A DNA stretch of 42,443 nt from Candidatus Aminicenantota bacterium (lineage in GTDB: Bacteria; Acidobacteriota; Aminicenantia; UBA2199): contig JAPKZK010000042.1 in assembly GCA_026393835.1 (NCBI GenBank), positions 1-42,443 on the forward strand, written 5' to 3'. Made by a program: the position numbers and the translations under genes. The notes beneath the pieces are model-generated. The model was given only the letters and a program-made list of their open reading frames with translations, was not told the DNA's origin and made no database searches. How positions within the stretch are numbered: the stretch's first letter is position 1; the number at the start of each line of letters is the position of its first letter. Shown in pieces: positions 8,120 to 16,325 of the stretch.

Positions 8120-9297
8120 GTCCTTCGCTTTGCGATTAATTTCTCAAACAAATCCATGGTTTTGCCGGCGGTTTTTTCCCAGGAAAATTCCCCGGCCCGT
8201 TCCAATCCTTTTTGCGCTAATTTCTCATACAACACTCGATCCGACAACAGTTTCAGCATGGCCGTGGAAATCTCCTGCCAATGATGCGGGTTGACCAGTA
8301 GAGCCGCGCCCCCCGCCACTTCGGGCAGTGCGGAAACATTCCCGGTAATTACCGGCGCTCCACCGGCCATGGCTTCCAGGATAGGAATTCCGAATCCCTC
8401 GTAAAAAGAAGGATATACAAATAAAAATGCTTTCAGCAGCAGCGCCTGTTTTTCCTCTTCGCGGACATAGCCCGTGAAAATCACCGCTTCTTCCAAATGC
8501 AATTTTTTGACCGTTTCGAATATCTCATTATAAAACCACCCCTTTTTGCCCACGATTACCAGTTTATATCTCTTATACATTTCATCCGTTTGCCTCACGT
8601 GATGGAAGGCCTTTACAATGCCGATAATATTTTTCCGCGGTTCCAGGGTGCCCACGAAAAGAAAATACTCCCGCTCTGCTAATCCATGTTTTCCCATGAC
8701 CTTTTTCCAGGTGTGGTCCAGGTCTTTTTCCTTCTCTTTAAAAAGGGCGACGCCGTGGTGAATCACCTCCAGTTTAGCCGGGGCCAGGCGCTTGAACCGG
8801 CTTAACATATCCCTTTTAGTGGATTCGGAAACCGTGATAATAGCGCTGCTTTTCCTGATGGAAAGGGGAATCAAGGTTTTGAAGTAGAATTTTTTAATTC
8901 CTTCGTGAAGCTTGGGGAAAAGGTAAAAGGTCATATCATGGAAAGCCACCACACGTTTGATGCGAGTAAAATAAGGGATAGTATAATGAGTGGAGAAAAT
9001 AAGATTTACAGCCGCTTTCCGGCATTGGCGGGGCAAGATGACCTGTTCGAAAAAGAGACGCGGCAGCATTTTCCGAAAAACACTGCTTTTGACCGGAATG
9101 ATGGCGTTTTTTTTTGCCTTATCGAACTCGTTTAATAGTCGAATCAATTCGTCGTCGTCATCCTGGACAAAGAAGAAGAAATGGAATTTCCGGGAAATAG
9201 TGTTCAGCTTGCACATTTCCCGCACCAGGTTTACGGCATATATACCGACGCCTGTTTTATCGGACGAGATCTGGGTCAAGTCGATTGCAATTTTCAT
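8116..9297 (-). CDS. Family 4 glycosyltransferase (GT-B)
   Basis: Protein of 393 residues with the two Rossmann domains of GT4. The N-terminal half starts [20 protein letters not shown] with the acceptor-side glycine loop. The C-terminal half has [21 protein letters not shown] (donor binding), [42 protein letters not shown] (the E-x7-E motif region) and [23 protein letters not shown]. Likely a mannosyl- or glucosyl-type transferase in surface polysaccharide synthesis; donor not determinable. First gene of a two-gene operon with the GT2 that overlaps it by four bases. No good ribosome binding site is visible. Confidence 0.87.
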   Translation of the reverse strand: MKIAIDLTQISSDKTGVGIYAVNLVREMCKLNTISRKFHFFFFVQDDDDELIRLLNEFDKAKKNAIIPVKSSVFRKMLPRLFFEQVILPRQCRKAAVNLIFSTHYTIPYFTRIKRVVAFHDMTFYLFPKLHEGIKKFYFKTLIPLSIRKSSAIITVSESTKRDMLSRFKRLAPAKLEVIHHGVALFKEKEKDLDHTWKKVMGKHGLAEREYFLFVGTLEPRKNIIGIVKAFHHVRQTDEMYKRYKLVIVGKKGWFYNEIFETVKKLHLEEAVIFTGYVREEEKQALLLKAFLFVYPSFYEGFGIPILEAMAGGAPVITGNVSALPEVAGGAALLVNPHHWQEISTAMLKLLSDRVLYEKLAQKGLERAGEFSWEKTAGKTMDLFEKLIAKRRT

Positions 9298-9317
9298 GGC
9301 TTATATTTTAACATAAA

Positions 9318-9458
9318 AATGCCCCCCCTTCCAGTTATTGCCTCCGGTCCCATGCTGGGACTCCCTATAATGGTTTGAGATGAGATCCAATACATCGGAT
9401 AGCTCCAGGGCCGTGCAAAGCGGGTGCAGCAACATGCTGCTTCTGGACTTCCTAAAAC
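9318..9458. repeat. Decayed copy of the dispersed hairpin element
   Basis: Only pieces remain: TTGCCTCCGG near 9349, an inverted pair GCAGCA/TGCTGC (around 9426-9440), then CTTCTGGACTTCCTAAAACTTTT, which matches the middle of copies A and B. As elsewhere it sits at a gene 3' end, just after the stop of the next glycosyltransferase. Confidence 0.55.
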
Positions 9459-9460
9459 TT

Positions 9461-10432
9461 TTATTTAAATAACGCTTTATAAGCCGCTTTCAAAATCGGC
9501 CCGACCCGGTTCAATTGCCCACGGAAAATGCGGTTTACCAGCATCCCGGAAAGATGAAATATCACCGGGAAAAACCAGCGACCACTTTTCTGATGCTTTT
9601 TAAAATACCGGGTAAGAGAAGAAACTTTAAACAGGTCGGACTTTAAACTCTGCCCCCCCACAGACGCTGAGAATTTGTGATAAACCGCCGCATTTGCCGC
9701 CACCGCCAGATTCCAACCGGCCCCCGTTACCCGTCGCGAAAAATCCACATCCTCCCAGTAAAAAAAGAAACCCTCATCCAATAACCCCACTTGCTCAAAA
9801 ACTTCCCGTTTTACCAAAAGGCTCGTACCTGCCACATATTCCACCGGGCCAGGGGAGTGAATAAAACGGTCCCGACCGGAGAAATGAGAAATAGCACCAC
9901 CGCCGTAAGTCTGAATTTTCGCCGGTTGCCGGGCCAGGTAAATCACCGCGCCCGCTACGCCGGTCCCTTTTTCCGATTCCATGCGATAAACCAGTTCTTT
10001 TAAAGTATTGCCTTTAACCAGGGTGTCGTTATTTAACAGCCAGATATAATCCGCGCGTCTTTTTAAAGCATAACGGATACCCACGTTATTCCCGGCGGAA
10101 TAACCGTCGTTCGAACCGTTCTCGATCAGTACCAGGGGAACCTTCTCATCCTTCACGTTTCCACCCGCTTCAGCATCGATCCGCGGATATTCGACATAAG
10201 GCACCGGTTTCACTACCCCGGGAAATACCAGGGGCTTCAACTGTTCATCGATATCCGGGTCCGCCGGTTGTTTCCCATCCGCCCAGGTTTTGATTTTTTC
10301 TAAAGAGCCATCCGTGGATAGGTTATCGCAGACGATGACCCGGAAATCCTCGTAATCGCTGCGCAAGATACTTTCGAGACAGTGGAGCGTGTCCTTCCAC
10401 CCATTCCAGTTTAATAAGATAACATATACCAT
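9461..10432 (-). CDS. Family 2 glycosyltransferase
   Basis: A second GT2 enzyme, 323 residues. It shows MVYVILLNWNGWKDTLHCLE, VIVCDNLSTDGSLEKI, a donor/metal region YIWLLNNDTLVKGNTL (NND for DxD), and the acceptor block VAGTSLLVKREVFEQVGLLDEGFFFYWEDVDFSRRV. Between the first two motifs there is an unusually long insert (about residues 55-100, KPLVFPGVVKPVPYVEYPR...), which short GT2 enzymes lack. AAGGA precedes the ATG by about five bases. A 163-base gap with a repeat remnant separates it from the other two glycosyltransferase genes, but all three point the same way and probably serve one surface glycan. Confidence 0.85.
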   Translation of the reverse strand: MVYVILLNWNGWKDTLHCLESILRSDYEDFRVIVCDNLSTDGSLEKIKTWADGKQPADPDIDEQLKPLVFPGVVKPVPYVEYPRIDAEAGGNVKDEKVPLVLIENGSNDGYSAGNNVGIRYALKRRADYIWLLNNDTLVKGNTLKELVYRMESEKGTGVAGAVIYLARQPAKIQTYGGGAISHFSGRDRFIHSPGPVEYVAGTSLLVKREVFEQVGLLDEGFFFYWEDVDFSRRVTGAGWNLAVAANAAVYHKFSASVGGQSLKSDLFKVSSLTRYFKKHQKSGRWFFPVIFHLSGMLVNRIFRGQLNRVGPILKAAYKALFK

Positions 10433-10572
10433 TTTCCTTAATTCTCAAACCCAGGAACCGTTTACCTTAAACCATCTCACCCCGATTCCTTAAGTTTGCT
10501 CCTTTGTTATTAAACCCAATAATCAAGCGTAAAGTATATCGTATTTAAAAAAAAATATCAACACCCAGGAAA

Positions 10573-11139
10573 TTATCCTCCCTGGATCAAATCTTTTTTT
10601 GTGAAAATAGAGCGGAATTGGTAACCGGCGCCTTCGATTTTTTCTTTACCGCCTTCCTCGCGGTCGATTACAGCCATGACCACTTCCACCGTACCTCCCT
10701 GATCCTTTACCCGCTGGGCGCCCGTCAAAATCGAACCGCCGGAGGTGACCACATCATCAAATATCGCCACCCGGGCGTTCGGGGGGAAGTTACCCTCGAT
10801 AATTTTGCCTGTCCCGTGGGATTTTTCCTCTTTCCGTATAATAAATGCCGGGATAGGATTGTTTTCCTGGAAACCCAGCACCGCAATCGCCGTAACGATC
10901 GGATCAGCCCCGATGGAGTATCCGCCCACCGCATCCACCTTGAAATCCTTCAGCATTTCCAGGAAAATCTTTCCGCATAAATAAGCCCCCTCGGGATACA
11001 ACGTGGTAACCCTGGCATCCACATAAAAGTTACTGGTTCTGCCGGAGGCCAACTTAAATTCCCTCCCGGAAATAACGGACTTTTCCAATAAAATTTGTTT
11101 TAACCTGTCCTTCATCTCAGGAATCGAAGTCATTATCAT
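10573..11139 (-). CDS. pyrE: Orotate phosphoribosyltransferase
   Basis: Pyrimidine synthesis enzyme joining orotate and PRPP to give OMP; cytoplasmic. At 188 residues it has normal family length. Key motifs are present: orotate loop FKLASGRTSNFYVDAR, catalytic-loop region IIRKEEKSHGTG, and PRPP-binding VAIFDDVVTSGGS. Its start codon overlaps the end of the GAF-protein gene by four bases, so the two are co-translated. ATG codons at residues 1 and 3 are both possible starts; I keep the first because of the overlap. Confidence 0.95.
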   Translation of the reverse strand: MIMTSIPEMKDRLKQILLEKSVISGREFKLASGRTSNFYVDARVTTLYPEGAYLCGKIFLEMLKDFKVDAVGGYSIGADPIVTAIAVLGFQENNPIPAFIIRKEEKSHGTGKIIEGNFPPNARVAIFDDVVTSGGSILTGAQRVKDQGGTVEVVMAVIDREEGGKEKIEGAGYQFRSIFTKKDLIQGG

Positions 11140-11690
11140 GTTACTTTCCCCCTAAAATTGGCGGGCGCCACTTTTTTCAAATAAGGCGCCAATTTTTTCA
11201 TGGTATTTTCCAGGAACATTATGTCGCTTTCCATGAAATCTTCGCCGGCATCGGTCTGCTTAACCGCTCGTCTTGAGATTTCAATGACGCCGATCTTATC
11301 GCTCTCCACGGCAATCAACGCGCCGATCATTTTCCATATAGGTTTGAGTTCTCCCTCCGGCGTGCGGATAATTTCAAATACAGATAGATGCTTTTGTTGT
11401 TGAAGGTTATTCTCGATAAGCCCCCTACCGCTTCGATAAATGCTGGCAGTGTAGGCTTCGGTGGAACTGATGGGGATCATTCCTGAATTGACAAGGTATT
11501 CGGGACAGGCAAAGGAAAGCACGGTTTTTTCCTTATTGGACAAAAATATGGCCACTTCGTATTTACCGAGGAAGAAATTCTCTGTGTAAAAGAGCTCGAT
11601 TGCCTGGATCACCTTTTTGAAAGCCTCATCCTTGTTTTCCTTTGCCGTCTCAATGGCTAATGCTCCGATTAACTCGCTTAAATCTTTCAT
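11136..11690 (-). CDS. GAF-like protein in operon with pyrE
   Basis: Protein of 184 residues, soluble. It shows a GAF-like pattern: an N-terminal helix with ALAIETAKENKDEAFKKVIQAIELF, strands YEVAIFLSN and VLSFACPEYL, then IGALIAVESDKIGVIEISRR and a closing helix DIMFLENTMKKLAPYLKK. AAAGGAG lies ahead of ATG 11690, a good ribosome binding site. A sensory or regulatory link to pyrimidine synthesis is possible from the overlap with pyrE, but that is context only. It resembles the GAF part of the protein at 485-1462 in length and style. Confidence 0.6.
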   Translation of the reverse strand: MKDLSELIGALAIETAKENKDEAFKKVIQAIELFYTENFFLGKYEVAIFLSNKEKTVLSFACPEYLVNSGMIPISSTEAYTASIYRSGRGLIENNLQQQKHLSVFEIIRTPEGELKPIWKMIGALIAVESDKIGVIEISRRAVKQTDAGEDFMESDIMFLENTMKKLAPYLKKVAPANFRGKVT

Positions 11691-11868
11691 TTTTACTCCT
11701 TTAAAAGTCCTTATATCTCATTGGAGTATATTAATATTTTTTGAAAAAAAAAACAAGACAGTTTACCCGAAAATTTTTTGTATTTTTGCGGTTACAGGAT
11801 GGAACCGCGGCCTCGCTTTTTCCCCTTCTTGCGATCCCGCGGTCCAACCTGGGTTTAGGGTTTTTAAT

Positions 11869-12618
11869 TTATCCTTCGACTTCTTTGGCTGTTACTACCG
11901 GGATTTTTTCTTCTTCATCTTTTTGTTTCAATGACTTCTCATATTCCTCGGCAGTCATGAGTTTTATGATAACCAACCTGCCCAACTGCTTCTTCCCTTC
12001 TAATATCAGCGTATCTTTTCTCAGTAAGAAAATATAATTTTTCACCTCGTTATTCTGCAGGGTAACTTTAGCGGTTACTTTAATGGATGCGGTTTCGCCG
12101 GAAAACATTTCCAGGTTATCTCTCATTGCAGTTGAAAGGGTGATCAACGCCTTCTCACGGTCGATTGCTTTCTTGAGTCTATTGATATCCAATTGCATGA
12201 TCCGAACTTTCTGGGTTTCCGCATCGGATTCGGCCTTCAACGTGGCGATTTTATTTTGCAATTCAGCTTTCTTGCCGCCGCCGCGGGTTTCATCCAATTC
12301 ATCCTGTGCATCTTGAAGTCCCTCGGCCTTGTCCATGGCTTTCGTCACCTGCTCTTTTTTTCCTTTTTCAGTGTCAGCCAACTTTTTGAGAAGTACCGGG
12401 AGTTCCAGTTCTTTTGTCACCGGTGCGTCGATGGAAAGAATTTCATAGGACTTATACTCGATATCTTTCGGCTCTAATGCCATTGCTGACATGGTATCCC
12501 TGTCATTATGCTGCATGGCCTCAAAGTATTTTGTGACGGTCACTTCTTCTGATTTTTGGCATGAACTCATGACCACCATTAAGCTCAACACTGCCAGTAA
12601 TAAAATACTTTTTCTCAT
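11869..12618 (-). CDS. Coiled-coil lipoprotein, unknown function
   Basis: Protein of 249 residues with a short signal ending at a lipobox-like VMSSC (Cys20), so probably anchored in a membrane facing the periplasm. The start TKYFEAMQHNDRDTMSAMALEP resembles the opening of stress- or NTF2-like small domains. The centre is a long charged coiled coil (about 75-160, with DKAEGLQDAQDELDETRGGG and KIATLKAESDAETQ), and a strand-rich part follows (ASIKVTAKVTLQNNEVKNYIF). Good AAGGAG site before the ATG. No family recognised. Confidence 0.6.
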   Translation of the reverse strand: MRKSILLLAVLSLMVVMSSCQKSEEVTVTKYFEAMQHNDRDTMSAMALEPKDIEYKSYEILSIDAPVTKELELPVLLKKLADTEKGKKEQVTKAMDKAEGLQDAQDELDETRGGGKKAELQNKIATLKAESDAETQKVRIMQLDINRLKKAIDREKALITLSTAMRDNLEMFSGETASIKVTAKVTLQNNEVKNYIFLLRKDTLILEGKKQLGRLVIIKLMTAEEYEKSLKQKDEEEKIPVVTAKEVEG

Positions 12619-12709
12619 TATTTGTCTCCTTTTATTTTTTAAATTTTATAGCCATCAAACTGTATTATAAAGAATAAAAATTTTAAAATCAAGGCTTCTT
12701 AGTTTCTTA

Positions 12710-13108
12710 TTACATTTTTTGGGCGAACCAGGTGCCGTTAATTTCCGAGCCCTGGACATCCGGGTCGTAAGCCCTTAACGTGCCGCTCATGCGGTCCTTA
12801 GTTTCAAAAGTACCGACGAAGTAATATATAACTGTTCTTGTAGTCCCACCAGCGTTGATATATATTCTCAAGACAAACTCCACGTCCTGGTCGGCCACGG
12901 CATACTCCCCTGACGCCTGGTTATCCCAGATCGTAATACCCGATGTGAGGCTTCCTGAAAACGCCACTTCAAAATTACCCTGCGCTGCCAGGATATAATC
13001 GACGCGCCATGCACCGGTTATGTCATATTTAGACCCTTTGCAGCCGGAGTTCATCGCTAAAGTCAACCCGATGAACGCGACCACCAAGCCTGTCAGAAAT
13101 TTTTTCAT
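12710..13108 (-). CDS. Small lipoprotein (lipocalin-like beta protein), paralogue of the next gene
   Basis: Protein of 132 residues with a signal peptide ending LAMNSGC (Cys23). The mature part is beta-rich (ITGAWRVDYILAAQGNFEVAF, TVIYYFVGTFETKDRMSGTL) and ends INGTWFAQKM. The pattern of an opening GAW and a closing GTW matches the neighbour at 13145-13537, suggesting tandem duplication. A small beta-barrel binding protein is plausible; the ligand is unknown. AAAGGAG precedes the ATG. Confidence 0.6.
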   Translation of the reverse strand: MKKFLTGLVVAFIGLTLAMNSGCKGSKYDITGAWRVDYILAAQGNFEVAFSGSLTSGITIWDNQASGEYAVADQDVEFVLRIYINAGGTTRTVIYYFVGTFETKDRMSGTLRAYDPDVQGSEINGTWFAQKM

Positions 13109-13144
13109 TTTTTTCTCCTTTATTTTTTGCTATCGACTGATGAT

Positions 13145-13537
13145 TTACCTCTCGGCGTTCCAGGTCCCGGTAATGATACTCCCGTCGGGAGGATTAATAA
13201 TAAAAGTGCCGCTCATTTTATAATAGTCGATGATCACACCGTTGTATACATATACATATATGTTGCTTTGGCCGTCGCTGTGATTGGTTGTAAAATTGAC
13301 TGTATCGCCGAAAACAGCATAGGTACCCAGGATTAAGTCCCGATAATAAATGCTCCCCGACTGTTTGTTGCCCACGAACTGATAGACCCAGCTTGTGTTG
13401 GCGGTGGACGTCTGGAGGGAAATCCCCCAACTGCCGTCGGTGATATCAAACTCCTTTTCTCCCTTTTTACATCCCATTCCGGCTGTCAGGCCGATCATGA
13501 TAAAGATCAAAAATAATCTCAAAACTCTTTGTTTCAT
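13145..13537 (-). CDS. Small lipoprotein (lipocalin-like beta protein), paralogue of the previous gene
   Basis: Protein of 130 residues. Signal peptide ends with AGMGC (Cys23). The mature part is beta-rich (DGSWGISLQTSTANTSWVY, IYYRDLILGTYAVFGDTVNF, YYKMSGTFIINPP) and ends IITGTWNAER. Features shared with the gene downstream are the lipobox position, the GxW opening, xGTYAV/xGEYAV, xMSGT and the closing GTW, so the two are diverged tandem duplicates. AGGAG lies about ten bases ahead of the ATG. Confidence 0.6.
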   Translation of the reverse strand: MKQRVLRLFLIFIMIGLTAGMGCKKGEKEFDITDGSWGISLQTSTANTSWVYQFVGNKQSGSIYYRDLILGTYAVFGDTVNFTTNHSDGQSNIYVYVYNGVIIDYYKMSGTFIINPPDGSIITGTWNAER

Positions 13538-13572
13538 GGCTAGCTGCTCCTGTTATCGATTGAAGTAAAAAA

Positions 13573-13645
13573 AGCCGATGGGCGGATTTGAACCGCCGAC
13601 CTTTTGATTACGAATCAAACGCTCTACCAACTGAGCTACATCGGC
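13573..13645 (-). tRNA. tRNA-Thr (anticodon CGT)
   Basis: Read on the minus strand it folds as a standard 73-base cloverleaf: acceptor GCCGATG/CATCGGC, D stem GCTC/GAGC, anticodon stem TTTGA/TCAAA with loop TTCGTAA, and T arm GGCGG/CCGCC with TTCAAAT. The anticodon CGT reads ACG (Thr). The discriminator is T. No 3' CCA is encoded; a run of six T residues follows directly and may end transcription. Confidence 0.95.
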
Positions 13646-13734
13646 CTTTTTTTATTCGCTGCCATTATAGGCTATTTTGTGATTTTTGTCAAAACTTTTT
13701 TTCACCCGGGAGAATGTCTTAAAATAGTGAAAGG

Positions 13735-16239
13735 TCAATTATGTTGGGTATCGACTACGTTCACATTGACTTTAAAGAATCGATAGTTGGTGTATGAAAA
13801 AACGGTCCTGGTTTCTTCAAAGGCGGCCATCGGTCCCGGGTCAACGGACCCGGCCCCCGGTGGGGCCAGGTAGGCTTCATGTATCTCTGTCCGGTTGGGG
13901 AAACGGACGCCGCCTTTTTTTAATTCGTACCAGTGGGTATCGGTTACCTTGAGTTTCATCCCCTTCCGACCGGCTGTTTCCCGCAGCGTCTCGATCCCAC
14001 TGATGGCATGGGGATTTAACTCGATTTTGATTACCGAGCCATCGGTTGCATCGACCCATACGACGCCGTGATTGATGGCCCCTAAATCTTTTTGCCTGGG
14101 CTCCACATTTATTTTAAAGGTCTGGCGGCCGCCGACTTGTTCCTCGGCCAGGAGCCGGTACCGGAAGTTTTTGCGATTCTCCCGGGCCAGTAAAGTCACG
14201 GGCATTAGAAAAGGATACCGGGAATAAAATTTAGTGATGACCAAATCCCGGACTTCTTTTATTTTCGTTTTCTCCTTGATCTTTGGGTCGTCATCTTGAT
14301 AGGCGGTGTTTTCCATTAAAGTACGTTTCTCATTTATCTTCCCGTCGTCTTCCATGATGATCTGGTATTGGTATACAAAGGTATCGCTGCGAATCTCTTT
14401 CTGCTGGGCAAAAGAACTCTCCATGATTTTTTCTTCACATGTAAAATAGTAGGTGGCATTCTTTAATTTTTCGCAATAATCGGCGGCATTGTCCAGGAGC
14501 ACTTTTAATTTATTTTTGCCGTAACTGTCGATGCCCGGGTCTTTTTCGTGGGCCCCTGTAATTAAAACGGCGTCATCGAACCCGGTTTCGGAGACTTCCG
14601 CCGCTTTAACTTCCTCGCTGTACAGGGCTGATTTGCCTGTTTGCCGGTCAAGGGCCTCGATAATCAGGGTATATTTGCCATCGTGGGGAAAATTGAGTTT
14701 CAATGCGTAGGTTATTTCCTCTTCGCTGGGTTCAAAGGTTTTTTTGATGCTTAACTTTTCCCCCCCGGGGTGGATGACGGTCAGGGTGAATTCTATATCG
14801 CCGTATAGCTGGCTGCCGTCGAATAATTGCTGGTAATGACCCAGGGTAAATTCCAGGGTGGGATAGGTAAAGGAAAAATTATCGATGGTGATTTCATTGG
14901 CTTTTTGCAGGGTCGCCTGGCGGTTGTATAATAAATCGAGGTTTTTTTCGGCGGACTTCACTTCTATTTTTCGGACGTTATTATCAGCGGTTACTTTCGG
15001 CGCATAGGTCAACCTGTAATAGATATCTTCTTTCTCAACGGCCTGCCGCAGCGATTCCTGGAGTTTGTCGCTGTCGATGACCTCTCCGCCGGTGGCTTCG
15101 CTGATGTTCTTGAAAGCGGTTTGCCAATCGGAGTGGATATAATCGACGGTGATATATCGTCCCGGCTGCCCCGTCGAACGCTTCTCAAAGAGTAAAAGAT
15201 GGAACGTGGCATTGGCGTCGATAAACGCCTGTCTGACCCCTGTTAGCTGCGACAGGGAAAGGGAAGGGGTTTTCATTTCCCTGGTGAGGGTTTCAAACAT
15301 GGTCCTTAGTTCTATAAGGTTATCAAAGGATTCGTTTCTTTCGATAAAAATGCTCTCGGGATTAAATTGGGGAAACGTCTCCCGTTGGTAAAACACCAAC
15401 CCCCATTTCTGCAAATTCACTGTTTTTAAAGTGGCTGCAATGGCCTTCAGCTTTTCTGTGTTTAAAAAAACGTTTTTATATTTATATTCATCCCAGAGGG
15501 CCCGGTAATCGGTTTTCAACCGGTCCACAAGTACTCTCTTGTTTTCCGCGGCCATTTTTTCATTCCCGGGGGGCTGACGTTCAAAGTTTTTAAATTTTAT
15601 TTCGAAATCTCGAAGCAGTGCATCGGCCTTGTCTAACATTTGGTCGCTTCCTGTTTTTGTCACGCGGGCGTTTTCCTCAATTTTATTTTTGATCTGCGGA
15701 AGGATTTTGGCGATCTCATCCAAACGAGTAATTTTAAAGGCCTGGTTTTTTACTATTATAAGGGCGTAATCCCCCTCCCGGTAGATATGTTCAAAAAAGT
15801 AATCCAGCGCTTCCGTGCAGCGGGACCCGGGCTCGGATATCCAGGTGTAGATGAAAAACAGGCGTTTTGGGGGCGATTCCACCGGTTCCAACGGTTCCGC
15901 CGGTCCCGGCGCCCCCCCGGCGTCGGTCATTTTCCCTGTCAAACCGATCTTACGCCGAATTCCCATGAAACTGGTTATTTTTTGTTTTTCCCCGTTTTCA
16001 TAAAGGGTAAACACCGACTGGGGTAACCCGGCCGCGGGCTGGCCGCTGCGCTGCGCCCGGACAATGACTTCGATATTGATCACCTCGACATATTCTTTGA
16101 CGGGGTTCACTTGCCGGTTCGGGTCCCGCGGGTCCCGCGGGTCCTGCAAGTTTTGTGCGTTTAACTTCAACGGCAGGCAGGCGCACACGGCGCAGACTAG
16201 AGTAGATATAATAATAAAAGTCCAACGATCCCGGCTCAT
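13735..16239 (-). CDS. Secreted VWFA-related Acidobacterial-type protein
   Basis: Exported protein of 834 residues with a signal peptide (TFIIISTLVCAVCACLPLKLNAQ). The block YVEVINIEVIVRAQRSGQPA through LPQSVFTLYENGEKQKITSF is the characteristic opening of the VWFA-related Acidobacterial domain. The VWA-like part continues to about residue 430 (RLFFIYTWISEPG, ITVDYIHSDWQTAF). The rest is beta-rich with a late block resembling outer-membrane lipoprotein-sorting-type domains (GVVWVDATDGSVIKIELNP). Function unknown; probably an envelope or surface protein. A GACGAT-like codon repeat after the signal gives DPRDPRDP. AAGGAG lies about 11 bases before the ATG. This gene is the main taxonomic clue in the window. 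Confidence 0.8.
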   Translation of the reverse strand: MSRDRWTFIIISTLVCAVCACLPLKLNAQNLQDPRDPRDPNRQVNPVKEYVEVINIEVIVRAQRSGQPAAGLPQSVFTLYENGEKQKITSFMGIRRKIGLTGKMTDAGGAPGPAEPLEPVESPPKRLFFIYTWISEPGSRCTEALDYFFEHIYREGDYALIIVKNQAFKITRLDEIAKILPQIKNKIEENARVTKTGSDQMLDKADALLRDFEIKFKNFERQPPGNEKMAAENKRVLVDRLKTDYRALWDEYKYKNVFLNTEKLKAIAATLKTVNLQKWGLVFYQRETFPQFNPESIFIERNESFDNLIELRTMFETLTREMKTPSLSLSQLTGVRQAFIDANATFHLLLFEKRSTGQPGRYITVDYIHSDWQTAFKNISEATGGEVIDSDKLQESLRQAVEKEDIYYRLTYAPKVTADNNVRKIEVKSAEKNLDLLYNRQATLQKANEITIDNFSFTYPTLEFTLGHYQQLFDGSQLYGDIEFTLTVIHPGGEKLSIKKTFEPSEEEITYALKLNFPHDGKYTLIIEALDRQTGKSALYSEEVKAAEVSETGFDDAVLITGAHEKDPGIDSYGKNKLKVLLDNAADYCEKLKNATYYFTCEEKIMESSFAQQKEIRSDTFVYQYQIIMEDDGKINEKRTLMENTAYQDDDPKIKEKTKIKEVRDLVITKFYSRYPFLMPVTLLARENRKNFRYRLLAEEQVGGRQTFKINVEPRQKDLGAINHGVVWVDATDGSVIKIELNPHAISGIETLRETAGRKGMKLKVTDTHWYELKKGGVRFPNRTEIHEAYLAPPGAGSVDPGPMAAFEETRTVFSYTNYRFFKVNVNVVDTQHN

Positions 16240-16275
16240 TTTTCAATCATCTCCTTTTCAATTATATTACGAAGG

Positions 16276-16305
16276 GCGTATCAGGGAATGGCGTATCAGG
16301 GAATG
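16276..16305. repeat. 15-bp perfect tandem duplication
   Basis: GCGTATCAGGGAATG occurs at 16276-16290 and again at 16291-16305 in the leader of the VWFA-related gene, between it and the end of the sigma-54 activator gene. It may simply be a replication slip. Confidence 0.9.
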
Positions 16306-16325
16306 GCGCGGCAATAAAATTCTCT

